DNA of 64,000 nt from Nageia nagi (lineage: Eukaryota > Pinophyta), in the NCBI GenBank assembly GCA_050084985.1, contig JBITNC010000001.1:83452001-83516000 (forward strand). The letters are read 5' to 3'. The notes beneath the pieces are model-generated. The model was given only the letters and a program-made list of their open reading frames with translations. It was not told the origin of the DNA and did not search any database. A program made the position numbers and the translations under genes. Shown piece by piece: positions 34,393 to 45,062 of this stretch. Position 1 is the first letter of the stretch. Each line of letters begins with the position of its first letter.

Positions 34393-37300
34393 TTTTGGTG
34401 AACCTCAATGTATCTTACAAACCCTAGAATTTTTCATTTAGGGTATCTCTTTTTTAAGGAGTCTTGCATTATAAACCCTTGGTTTTATTTTCCTTTTGAT
34501 TGAGTTAATTCTCTTCAAATTTAGAAATTTTTTTTTTAATTATTTGCTGAAAAACGTCATTGTAGGAAAACCCAATTTTTGAAGGTCATTTTCTTCAATT
34601 TGTTGAGATCTAGCATTAGAAAAATTTGTCCAAACCATAGATAAATATAATCAGAATTTTTTTCTAATTTTTCTAGGTCTAGATTTACATTTTTTGAGTG
34701 ATTTTGAAAATATGTTTGTAGAAAACATCACATTTAAAAATCATAAAATTTGAAAATATTTTGCAACTATTTGGTAAATTGTTTCATAATTAAAATTTGC
34801 CCAAACCATAGATCATAATACTATGTAACTTTTTGAGATTAATTTTAGCTTATTGCATGCATTTCTAGCTATATCTCTTGAGGTTTTCATATAAAAATAT
34901 TTTTGCATACAAAATTAAATTTTAAAGGTTATTTTCTTGCATTTTAGCATGGATACTGCAACTATATCTCAAGAAACTTTGAAAACATAGGATGCTCACA
35001 TTATAGAAACACCTAAATAGGATGCCCATAATTATTCTCCACCACCCAATCAAGAGACCCCCAAATTTGAGATACTTAGTGAACATCAGCCAAGGCTTAT
35101 TTTCAAAGATTTGATGAAAAGGAATTTATTATAGCTATTAGATAAAAGTGCAGAATATGATCATATTTTTATGGGAAATGAGGATGCTTATTGTACTTAT
35201 CATCAAAGAAAAGATCACTCTACAAATTCTTATCATGATTTGAAGGTTATAATTTTGGACCTTATTGCATCAGGTAAATATGAGATTCATCAACATGCTT
35301 AAGATACAGAGATTATAGATGAAATTACAAAATTTTAGAAAAATTATGATCATGAATCATGCCATCACTAGTAATGGAGATCATTGTTCTTATTCTACAA
35401 ATCCAGCTAGTCAAGAGAACACAAGAAAAAATTTAGTTCAGATAGATCTAGTTACAAGAATATAGAATGCAAAAAGATTGGCCTTTTAAAAAGTATCAAT
35501 TTAATATTCCACTCCTTAATAAGTATTTTGAAACATCTAACATAGATACTCCAGAAGCACAACTTAAATTTATTGATAGTCTTGAGAAAATAATAGCCCA
35601 AGGTAAAGAAAATGTAATGGATAATTTACATATAAAAAGATGATTGCTCATGGAAAGATATACTAAATTATATGGTGGTTCCACCACCCTCTAGTGTGCT
35701 ATAATTTCTAAATTTTGCATATCATATAGGATGCATTTCCTATAGGTTGCATATCATAAGTCAATCCATTGCATGCATTTGGTTATTATGGTAAATTTGT
35801 TCAAGTTTTTAATCATGTATCTTTCCATATTCATCTTTTCTATCATGCTCTATTGCTTATTATATTCTCTTTTTACATCTTTTCATCCTCATCATTTCAT
35901 CAAGTCTTTTTCTTTCATCAAATGTTTTCTTATCTTTATCTCTCATTAAAGTTCTCAAATTTTCCATACTAATCAAATGTCCCATGTATATGTAATCTCA
36001 TGTCTATTAATTGTATTCTATATTAGTTGCATTTCATATAAAAATAAAAATAAAATATATAAAAAGAGAAATCAAGAAAAAGTGGATATATTCTTAGCTT
36101 AGGGAAGTATTAGCTTTAGCTAGGGGCCATTTTAGTTTCATCTTGGGGCATGATAGATATCTGACATTAAAAAATCAGAAGGCAAGAATTTAGAATCATA
36201 AAGTACAAAAGTTACCCATTCTTAGGCATGAAGGTAAGTACAGGTAAAGTATATCATCTTAAACATTTTGATATTGGTTATGTTATGATCATGTTTATGA
36301 TATTCATTACAAATTCTATTGTAATTGATAAATTAAGAACACTATGTCTTCTTTGAATATCTAGTATAACAAGTGAACATTGCAATGCTATTCTTATGAT
36401 TACTATTTCAAAAAAAATGCATGTTTTACTAATGAACTATGAAAATTCAAGGCCATTGTATCTCTAAAAATCTGGTATAATATAACATTATTGCATTTTG
36501 TATGGAATATTGAATAATCTAAATGGTTATTTTTTAATGCAAATTGAATGGATTCTTTCTCCTAGTTGACATCATACTTGTATGATCATTTCATAAATAA
36601 AAAGTATATAAGGTCAAAAATGGACAAAAGTTGTGTCTTATAGAAAAAATATTATGCTCTATAGAGATGTGATTTCATGATCTTTGTTATGAAAAACATT
36701 ATTACTCATTGTCAATTGAATATCATTCAAATTTGCATATTTGATATGACTATTTCCATGATGCTAATGGCATGTGTTCATGAAATATTCATTATAAATG
36801 GGGCATGTTGTAAAATATTTGAATATCTATGTAAAAATGCCATTGTTTCTTTGAATATGCAATGATATGGAAATGATGAATAATATTCAAAAGATATTAT
36901 TAATAAATTCTATGCAAAATATAGTGCTAGTGGCATTGGTTTACTTTGAAAATTTATGCAATTTGAGATGTTGAAATGCAAGACCATTACATATTTGAAT
37001 ATTTGGTACATTTATAGAAATTAAATGTTATTGCTCATTTTTCTAATAATAAATATTTTCAAAGCCATGGTCACTACATAAGCATAATATCTTATTAATT
37101 GCATGATTATTTCAATATTGAGTCATTAAAATTTCTCATCAGCTTGATAATCATCATTATTCCAAGCTTGAGTCATTAAAAATTCTCATTAGCTTGGTAT
37201 TCATAGACTATGAGTTGTCTATGATAGAATTCTATATATCATAGTTTATAACACTATGAGTCATACCAACCATAATAACATAACGTACATCATATTAATT

Positions 37301-37631
37301 TCATCTTTTCTCTTTCCATTACTTATTCTTTAATGGGATATGTATGATATATGTACATATTATGTTTCTTTATTCTGAAGGTATTGTATGGGTGAGTAGG
37401 ATTGGTGTAGACTACTCACCTCATATAGGGACTTTGATTTTGGCTTATTTAACTGATGCAGCATGAGCAAGGGGAACTAAGATCAAAAGGGAGGAAACAA
37501 CATACCATAATCAACATATTGATCAAAATAAAGAAGTCCTCTTTACTATTGAAAATTTTCTTCTCTTCTCTAAACTTCTTTGGATTATGCAATTTCAATG
37601 CTTTTTATTTCATATCCCAATAGGGAAAAAA
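34393..37631 (+). mobile_element. Element B1 internal region, lacking pol (non-autonomous)
   Basis: 3.2 kb between LTR-B1 and LTR-B2 with a partial gag but no protease, RT, RNase H or integrase. 34393-34940 is leader, 34949-35700 partial gag, 35700-37615 non-coding AT-rich DNA, and AATAGGGAAAAAA (37619-37631) a polypurine tract touching the 3' LTR. Tat-B3, with related LTRs and full pol, is the kind of element that could have supplied proteins. Confidence 0.78.
34949..35700 (+). pseudogene. gag: Element B1 partial gag
   Basis: Starts MDTATISQETLKT and continues through stops into KFEILSEHQPRLIFKDLMKR and EDAYCTYHQRKDHSTNSYHD, LKVIILDLIASGKYEI (about 35190-35290). The C..H....H region resembles the gag-protease junction of plant Ty3 elements. 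After 35300 only fragments remain. The minus-strand frame at 35496-35687 is a shadow. Confidence 0.65.
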
Positions 37632-38028
37632 TGTACACCTAAAAATGATTTATTGTTTATTTAATAAATCATATTTAGACTTGTTAAATGATTTAATGCA
37701 ATATTATATATGTTAAGATAAAATGATATTATAGTGCAATACCATGTATTATATTAAATACTATATCATATATCATAGGTCTTATTTTGAAGTAGCTTGA
37801 ATATAATAATGATTATATTATTGCAAGAGGTCATCCTTCACTCCTTTCTATATCTTTTTCAAGCTATATAAATGAGTGGATAGGTTTATCTCCACATATT
37901 ATAACTCTTTTGATATTCATAAAAAACTTTGATAGGTGGTTGTCAATTGTAATAATATCTTTAGATGCCACCCATCTTGAGAACTTGCTATATTTTGAGC
38001 TTTGAACTTCTTATCTTTGGCCCATATC
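37632..38028 (+). repeat. LTR-B2, left part (3' LTR of B1)
   Basis: Starts TGTACACCTAAAAATG, aligns with the first half of LTR-B1, TATA box TATATAAAT at 37865. It breaks off at CCCATATC where the chromovirus inserted and resumes at 44032 or 44037. Confidence 0.9.
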
Positions 38029-38428
38029 TATTATGATGCTACAAATATGAAAAGAAAAATATTGTAGAAATGAAACAAATATTGATTTGAAATAGGAAAA
38101 TGAAAACTATATATTGGAAATAATAGAGCATGCATTCGTAAATAGAACATGAAATAGCATCAATAAGCAGATAAGGATAAGATTTTACTGAATAGTACTA
38201 GATACATAGGCCACTTCGAGGGGGCTACCTCCTTACAACTCCAAAGTTTAAATTATGTTCAATATGACTTTATCCACACACTTTTATCTATTTATATTAA
38301 ACTAACTCTAACCGTAATAGTAATGCATATATGGGCCTACCCTTACAATCATAATATTACAATATAGGCCAATAATTTAATAAAATACTAATACTAACAC
38401 TAAAATGTTAGTATGTGAGATCCTAACA
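38029..38428 (-). repeat. Chromovirus 3' LTR
   Basis: 400 bp, sense start TGTTAGGATC. The outer terminus has mutated (TATTATGATG where the partner has TGTTAGGATG). TATA box in sense TATAAATAG (complement of 38288-38296). Aligns throughout with 43631-44031. Confidence 0.92.
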
Positions 38429-38445
38429 TGCCACCCCTCTTGGGA
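38429..38445 (-). other. Chromovirus polypurine tract
   Basis: Sense reading CAAGAGGGGTGGCA directly precedes the 3' LTR start, the usual placement and composition for this group. Confidence 0.85.
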
Positions 38446-38489
38446 TGAAGCTTTTTTATCAAAGCTTGAAGTGTGGAAACTATTGCTAT

Positions 38490-38660
38490 AGTTAATGAAG
38501 GATTTCCCATGTTGCATATTCTGATGCCATGCCATGCCACTGCATAAGGACTTTTGTGATGGACTGATTATGAAGCTATCATGAGCATTGATTCAAAACT
38601 ACCTTAGGTACAACTACCATTGATCCATCCTCTATAAACTTAGGTAATTATGTCTGAACT
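38490..38660 (-). pseudogene. pol: Chromovirus integrase C-terminus with chromodomain remnant
   Basis: Sense translation: KIHLVFHVSYLNKVV (the 'HPVFHVS' motif), LPKFIEDGSMVVVPKVVLNQ, then VLMQWHGMASEYATWEILH. The last matches the chromodomain core VL+QW.G...E.ATWE. Chromodomains bind modified histone tails and steer integration. A stop and substitutions interrupt the linker. Confidence 0.85.
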
Positions 38661-39780
38661 TGAACCTCTAATCTAACCACTTTATTAAGGTAAGAGACAT
38701 GAAACACTAGGTGAATCTTGGAAAAAATTAGGAAGCTCTAATTTGTATGTAGTTGGATCAATGTGCTATAACACCTTGTAAGGACCATAAAACTTTGGGG
38801 CCAATTTTCGAAGGCTTTTTATTTTTAAGGATTTCTAACAATAAGGTTACAATCTTAGAAAGATAATGTCATCTACCTAGAACTCCATTTTCACATGTTG
38901 TTGATTAGCCTATTATTTCATATGGTGCTGGGCTATCTAAAGGTTATCCTTGAGCAAACAAAGAATATCATCTTGAGTAACTAAAGTTGAATCAACTACC
39001 CAAACTTTACTGGTACCTACAACATATGCAATGACTTTTGGTGGAGCTTGACCATACACTACTTAATAGGGGGTCATCTTGTTGGTAGAATGATAAGATG
39101 TATTATACCACCACTTAGCCAAGGTAAGCCATCATACCCAATGCATAGATTATGCTAAAGTAAAATAATATAAATATGTTTCCAAACATTTGTTAATAAT
39201 TTTAGTATGACCATCAATTTGTGGGTGATATGCTAAGCTCATGTTTAGTTAGGTACCTTGAAGTTTAAAAGCTCTTGCCAAAATTGACTTGTAAAAATGG
39301 GATCATGATCACTAATAATCATCTCTAGCATGCCATGTAGTTTGAAAATTGTATCCAGAAATAATTATGCCACTATCATTACTTTGTAGGGATGAGCCAA
39401 TGAACCAAAATTACCATATTTGGATAACTAATCAACCACCACTAGAATAACTAATTTACCATGAGATTTAGGAAAGCCTTTAATGAAATCCATTAATATA
39501 TTGGTCCATGTATGGTTAGGTATGGGGAGAGGTTGAAGGATTCCTAGAGGACCCACTATCTCACCCTTTTGTCATTAACACACATCACAAGTTACCACAA
39601 ATTGCTTGATATCCAATTTCATACCTATCTAATAGAATGACTATGCCACTCACTTATAAGTTTTCAAAAATTCTTCATGTCCTAATGTAGGTGTGGAATG
39701 CAATTTGGAAAGTATTTTTGATTTACATTTTGAAGAAGATGGTAGCAAAATTTTATCTTTTAATATCAAAATACCATCAT
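38661..39780 (-). pseudogene. pol: Chromovirus integrase
   Basis: HHCC module LHSTPTLGHEEFLKTYK ... FVVTCDVC (about 39720-39580). Core TWTNILMDFIKGFPKSHGKL (first D), MIISDHDPIFTSQFW (second D). A frameshifted stretch follows where QTDGQ.EVVN is expected. Several stops. Confidence 0.85.
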
Positions 39781-39989
39781 TCCATGTATGGTGTGGTTTA
39801 CTCATAGGGTCTTGAGTGATCTATTTTAGAAATTCTTGGATGGAGCTATCCTCTACCCACTCTTATTTAACTTTATCCAACCATTGAGGAATAGGAGATG
39901 AAAGAGCTTGTAGTGCTACTTGATCTTCAAATTTTCTAGACAAAACATTGGTAACCGCATTCTTCATATCTTTACTATAAACTATCTCA

Positions 39990-40490
39990 TAATCATACCC
40001 TAGTAGTTTGGTCACCCATTTTTGTTACTTAGGTGTATAAATGCATTGCTCAATGAAAATTTTCAAACTATGATGATCTATAAGTATGATGAAATGGTGA
40101 CCAATGAGATATGGTCTCTAATATTGAACTACATGAATGATGCCAAGCATTTCTTTTTCATAAGTGGATTTGCCCAAATGTATTTTAGAGAGTGCTCTAC
40201 TAGTGAATGCCTAGGGATGCCTCTCCTACATTAATGCTAACTCAATTCCTACTCCACAAGCATCATTTTCTATCACAAAGGTTTTAGAAAAATTTGGTAT
40301 TACTAACACCATGGTGGTACACATCACCTCCTTAAGCTTAAGGAAAGCTACCTCAGGTTGAGGGGACCACTGGAATGCATTCTTTTTCAACAACATGGTT
40401 AGAGGTGCTGTAATCTTGCCATAATCTTTCACAAATTTTCTATAATAGCCTATCAATCCCAAGAATCCTTGAATACTTTTCAAAGATGTA
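39990..40490 (-). pseudogene. pol: Chromovirus RNase H
   Basis: Open from 40483 to 40226: MKSIQGFLGLIGYYRKFVKD, ITAPLTMLLKKNAFQWSP, AFLKLKEVM, then FVIENDACGVGIELALM, holding the first catalytic Asp. It continues with decay to about 39990. The plus-strand frame at 40022-40234 is a shadow. Confidence 0.9.
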
Positions 40491-40499
40491 GGAATAGAC

Positions 40500-41210
40500 T
40501 AGTTCTACATGTTAGTAATCTTCTATAGATCCACATTAACTCCCTCTTCAGATATAACATGGCCTAAGTAATCAATTTCCCTCTTATCAAATAAACATTT
40601 TGATTTTTTTGCATATAGCTGGTGTTCCTTCAAAATTTGTATGGTTTGTTCAACATGTGCCATATGTTCTTGCCATGTCCTACTATATATCAAGATATCA
40701 TCAAAGAAAACTAAAATGAACTTCCTAAGGAATAGATGAAACACCTAATTCATTAAACTTTGAAATGTGGATGGAGCATTTATGAGGCCAAAAGGCATAA
40801 CCAAGAACTCATAATGTCCCTCATGGATGAAAAAAAGAAATTTTTAATATATCCTCCTCCTTGAGGTGGATTTGGTGATACCTAGATCGTAGGTCCAACT
40901 TGGAAAAATATCTTGGCCCAAGCAATTCATCCAATAATTCATCAATGATCAAGATGAGAAATTTTTCCTTGACTATAATTTTGTTGAGGGACCTAAAATC
41001 CATACACATGCTAGGAACCATCTTTCTTATGAACCAATATAATTAGAGAAGAATATGGGCTTATGCTAGGGTAGATTATTCCTGCATCTAATAGTTCCTT
41101 AACTAATTTTTCAATTTTATTTTTCTATAAACAAGGATATTGATAAGGATGAATGTTTGGTGAGTGACTTCCTAGCATCAACTAGATAGCATGATCATGT
41201 GATCACTAGG
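40500..41210 (-). pseudogene. pol: Chromovirus reverse transcriptase
   Basis: MCMDFRSLNKIIVKEKFLIL, LLGPRYFSKLDLRSRYHQI (40821-41021 open). Then the FGL segment is broken, and VFFDDILIYSRTWQEHMAHV carries the catalytic FFDD (40708-40697), followed by LDYLGHVIS-type IDYLGHVISEEGVNVD. Strong Ty3/gypsy RT; the two halves are separated by stops near 40745-40820. Confidence 0.93.
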
Positions 41211-41499
41211 GTGGTAAACCCCTAGGTTCCTCAAAGGTACTTGAATGTTTACTTAAGATGGGCTATAGATCTTTAGGCTCTATGATTTTAGATTTGATGA
41301 TTGATAAACAATATAACTATGCCAACATCCCTTTCTACTTTTTTGTAGAATTTTTTCCATGTAATGTGAGCTCATAATTTGTATAGATCCACCCTATAAT
41401 CCCCTAAAAGTATGCTCTTGTTCATCTATTTTGAAGGTCATCCATAGCTCTACAAAATTCCACTATATGGTACCCAAATTCCTCAACCATTATACCCCT

Positions 41500-41860
41500 G
41501 AAACTATATCACATCACTTAAGTGGTAAAGCTTACATGTTGCTTTTCAAAGTATAGTGTTCCATACTCATTTTGACATTGTGACATGTGCCTTTACATGC
41601 TATTTTTCCTCTATTACCAACCATAACCTTAAAATTATTTGTAGGGTGGATGTAACAGTTAGCAACCTTACATGGATCAATGAAATTATGAGTACTTCCC
41701 AAATCTAATAATATTATGAGAGGGTGCTTTTTAAAGAACCCTTTGAATTTCATAGTTAGAGGGATGGTAATTCTTGCCAATGCATTGTAAGAGATAATTG
41801 GGGCCTCCTCATTTGCAATTTCCTCTATAGCCTCTTTGGGTGCACTCTCCTATTCCTCCT
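41500..41860 (-). pseudogene. pol: Chromovirus aspartic protease
   Basis: Open at 41780-41532: MARITIPLTMKFKGFFKKHP, then LIILLDLGSTHNFID. The motif LIDSGSTHNFID of this group has the catalytic DSG changed to DLG. Follows the gag zinc knuckle directly. Confidence 0.87.
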
Positions 41861-41879
41861 CACTAGGAACATCAACACC

Positions 41880-42845
41880 AATCAAATATAACTTTTATTG
41901 TGTACAATGATGACCACAAACAAATTTCTCATCACAATTATAGCACAAGCCCTTCTTTTAATGCTCTTCCATTTCTTCCCATGTCAACTTCTTAGTTTGC
42001 ATTATATAATTCAGTGGTGGAGTACTTATGTTATTATAGGAATGGAAAATATTATATGTTTTAGTGAATGGAGGTCTTGCATTTCATTGATGAGCACTAG
42101 CTTTATCTTCAGCAATATTTGCCAAGGCAATAACATCCATCAATGTTTTGGGATTAAACATTTTGACCTTCGGTTTAATTTCTTCCTTTAATCCATTAAT
42201 AAAACAACTTGTGAAAAATGCATCATCCAACCTCTCTATGTGATTTTCCAATTTCTCAAATTAATTTTGGTATTCTTTGACTATTGTAGTTTGACATAAC
42301 TTGGTCAATACCCCTATGAAGTCTTCATAGTCACTAGGACCAAAATATATCAATAATTGTTGAGTGAATTCATCCCATGAAGGAGCAAGATGCATTTTGG
42401 ATAACCAATGGTGCCATTGGAGAGCCTCATGGTCCAAATTAAAAGATACCATGTGCACCTTAAAATCCTCTAGGATTTGGTTCAATGTGAAATACTATCT
42501 AGCTTTATAAATCTAGCCATTGGGATTATCTCCATCAAATAGAGGAAAATCCAATTTGGTTGTGCAAGGAAGAATGAAACCACCTTGTCGGCTCTGAAAG
42601 TTATGATGATACCCTTATGGATTTCCTAACTACCCTAATTTCTATGAACTAGATGCATTATTGGTATGACTGAGACTTAGTTGAACATTGTCACATTTAC
42701 TATCAAGGCTTTGTATTTGTATTTATCAAATTTCTACTCTAAATGTACTAGTAAGTGTATCTACCATTTGTTGGATCATAGTTTTAAATGTTATCATGGT
42801 AGGATAAACTTATGCTACTATTTGGGATCTTGTTTCAGGTGCCAT
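41880..42845 (-). pseudogene. gag: Chromovirus gag
   Basis: Starts MAPETRSQIVA (ATG at 42845-42843). The capsid core includes HEALQWHHWLSKMHLAPSW and FTQQLLIYFGPSDYEDFIGV (42485-42261 open). It ends with the zinc knuckle LCYNCDEKFVCGHHCTQ (about 41940-41885), cysteines and histidine intact. Interrupted by several stops. Plus-strand frame 41898-42191 is a shadow. Confidence 0.88.
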
Positions 42846-42955
42846 TTCTGAAAATTACTATTTTTGAAGCTTATATTTTTGGAAACTACTATTTTTAGAA
42901 ACTGCTATTTTAGAAACTACTATTTTTAGAAATTGCTATTTTTAGAAAATGCACA
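42846..42955 (-). repeat. 18-20 bp tandem repeat just upstream of chromovirus gag ATG
   Basis: Plus strand shows about six variants of GAAACTACTATTTTTA (TACTATTTTTGAAGC, TACTATTTTTAGAAAC, TGCTATTTTAGAAAC and so on). In the element's sense this is the end of the 5' leader. The remainder of the leader, 42956-43614, has no other structure. Confidence 0.8.
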
Positions 42956-43614
42956 AAAAAATGTATAGGTGTAACATATCAAAATGATTAGATTGAAAAG
43001 ATGATCATAATGGGATAGGTCTCTTATGATGATTTTTGAGCCCTAAGACTTTTTTTTTTACATTTGTAGGTCTATCTACTTTTGTTAAAAATTGCTAAAA
43101 TGATACAAATTTTTAGTTATTTTGCTATGAAGTTTTTTCTACCTTTGAACTACTATTTGGTAGCTCTAAAAACTTGCATGTTATATATTTTCTTCCCAAA
43201 TTAAGGTTTTTAATGTGAAGGAATGATTTTAGGGTAAGGATTATCTACTCTATAGGCTTATCTAAACACCTCTCCTATCTAACTTTCATAAGTAAAGAGG
43301 CTATAGAGATGGCTTTTGTGACAAGTAACTTTCCAATGACACTTGCTGGTGCACTATATTTTATACATGATCAACACAACTTCCTACCTAGTTTTCATTT
43401 ATAGTCTAGATAGTCTTGGATATAAATTTTGATGCATGGAGTTCAATTCCATGCAGGGTTCTATCTGAGGCCTAGGTATTGGTGCAAAGTTTTTTGCACC
43501 TCACTTCATAGATATCTTTATGGGCAAGTGTGCTTAGCCAAAAATGATAGATCCTTCTAGATATTTTAAAACCCCTAATACAAAGTTTCTAGCTTAGACC
43601 TCTAAGAAAAGAGA

Positions 43615-43630
43615 GAGCTCTAATACCAAA
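43615..43630 (-). other. Chromovirus primer binding site
   Basis: Sense TTTGGTATTAGAGCTC directly after the 5' LTR end. TGGTATTAGAGC matches the initiator-Met tRNA primer site TGGTATCAGAGC at 11 of 12 positions. Confidence 0.87.
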
Positions 43631-44031
43631 TGTTAGGATGCTACAAATATGAAAAGGGAGATATTGCAAAAATGAAATGAATATTGATTTGAAATAGGAA
43701 AATGATAACTATCTATTGGAAATAATAGAGCATGCATTGGTAAATAGAACACAAAATAGTATCAATAAGAGATAAGAATAGGATTTTACTAAATATTAAT
43801 AGAATCACAAGCCACTTTGAGGGGGCTAGCTCCTTACAACTCCAAAGGCAAAAAATTATGTTTAAGATGCCTTTCTCCACACACTTCTATCTATTTATAT
43901 TAAACTAACCCTAACCCTAATAGTAATGCAAAATTGGGCCCCACCCTTATAATCATAATATTACAATATAGGCTAATAATTTAATAAATATTAATACTAA
44001 CACTAAAATGTTAGGATGTGGGATCCTAACA
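43631..44031 (-). repeat. Chromovirus 5' LTR
   Basis: 401 bp, plus-strand TGTTAGGATGC to GGATCCTAACA, with the inverted terminal TGTTAGGAT. TATA box (sense) TATAAATAG at 43899-43891. A short CCCTAACCCTAA segment next to it is coincidental telomere-like sequence. Confidence 0.92.
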
Positions 44032-44392
44032 ATATCATAATTTGATACATTCTACACATTCAATAGCGTACTTATATGCCATTAGTGGTGTGCTTCTCTT
44101 AAGCCATCAGTGATGTGCATCTTCTAGATCAAGGATTCCAAGCTTGGATGTTTGAATTGTTGGTTTATGCACACAAATATTAACTATGAGCTCACCAAGA
44201 GTCCAATCCTAATCCTATAAAGATTCATTGCTATCTACTTTTGAATATTGCACACACACTTCATATCGAGTACACACTTTTCATGTATATCTATTATGAT
44301 CTTATACAATGTCTATTGTATATTTAATTATATATTATAGACCATTTATTTTACTAATGATTATTCATATTTTACATAATTTAGAGTCTACA
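44032..44392 (+). repeat. LTR-B2, right part
   Basis: Resumes with ATATC (44032-44036, the second duplication copy) and ATAATTTGATACATT. It aligns with the second half of LTR-B1 and ends TTAGAGTCTACA at 44392. CTTAG (44393-44397) follows. Confidence 0.9.
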
Positions 44393-44397
44393 CTTAG

Positions 44398-45062
44398 AAA
44401 TAGATCGATGTGATTTACGAAACACATAAATTTGATAACACCTTTGAGATTTCTATGATACCTCACGATTTGGGTATCCCACATTCTTTCTAATATATCA
44501 TTCCATTTTTCTATCTTTCCTTCTATGAATATAGGTTCTTTGATGTCAACACCCTATATGTCATCTTATTTTTATCCTTTTCTTCTTCAAACACCATCCT
44601 TGTGCCATGAGTTTTCATATACTTTCTATGAAGCTTTATTTATATTCCCCACCTTTTTTTCTCTATTGTATTGATCTTTTAAACCCCTCATCAATGCTCT
44701 ATTATGCTCTTAGAATACTATCCAACTATTCTTTTATGGTTAGCTCTATTATTTTTTGCATGCAAAAATAACTTAGACCATCATGGGGTGTTTACTATTT
44801 GAGTCCTATGAGTCATTAATTGCATGCCACACTAATCATGTCCCATATGTTACATTTTAGCATTCATAAAATTGGCCCAAATTACATCTATAGGAAGGTC
44901 AAGAAACATCACACCATCAAGAATATAAGACCTTTTTAATGGGAAAATATGATTACCTTCCTTGTGTCTACCTCCATCACATTCGCACACATAATTACAA
45001 CATTCTTCAACCTTAAAAACACAATATACTTTACCCTTGGTAATCATAAATAAACATGTTGT
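44398..45062 (-). pseudogene. Unidentified decayed gene, middle segment (second exon)
   Basis: Begins after a good acceptor (TTTCTATAG, antisense, ending at 45063) and reads TTCLFMITKGKVYCVFKVEE, CCNYVCECDGGRHKEGNHIF, PLKRSYILDGVMFLDLPID, VIWANFMNAKM to a stop at 44850. It then runs through stops and a frame change to KEPIFIEGKIEKWNDILERM and VRYHRNLKGVIKFMCFVNHI. It crosses the composite's target site in frame. Cysteine/histidine spacing in CCNYVCECDGGRH might bind a metal, but the protein is not recognised. Confidence 0.6.

Larger units (their letters stand above)
38029..44031 (-). mobile_element. Chromovirus (Ty3/gypsy with chromodomain), complete structure
   Basis: 6.0 kb, minus strand: 5' LTR (43631-44031), primer site, gag with zinc knuckle, protease, RT, RNase H, integrase, chromodomain remnant, polypurine tract, 3' LTR (38029-38428). 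Exact target duplication ATATC at 38024-38028 and 44032-44036. It sits inside LTR-B2 and is the youngest visible event of this nest. Many stops, so it is inactive. Confidence 0.93.
31481..44392. mobile_element. Composite of two head-to-head LTR elements, inserted as one unit
   Basis: Left to right: LTR-C1 (antisense), short internal region, LTR-C2 (antisense), a 133-bp piece of C internal, LTR-B1 (sense), B1 internal region, LTR-B2 (sense, split by a chromovirus). The outer ends, TGTAGG and TCTACA, are both U5 ends of their LTRs. Perfect CTTAG flanks and a restored reading frame in the target show that the two outer ends bound a single insertion. Whether this arose by integrase joining two elements, or by later recombination, is not settled by the sequence. 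Confidence 0.75.

Noticed and set aside
43899-43921. AACCCTAACCCTAATAG, resembling plant telomere repeat
   Set aside because: Only two units, located beside the TATA box of a chromovirus LTR, with a partner LTR showing a mutated version; no telomeric array.
38029-44031. Chromovirus as an infectious retrovirus-like element
   Set aside because: No envelope-like frame, and the domain order with chromodomain is that of an intracellular plant retrotransposon.
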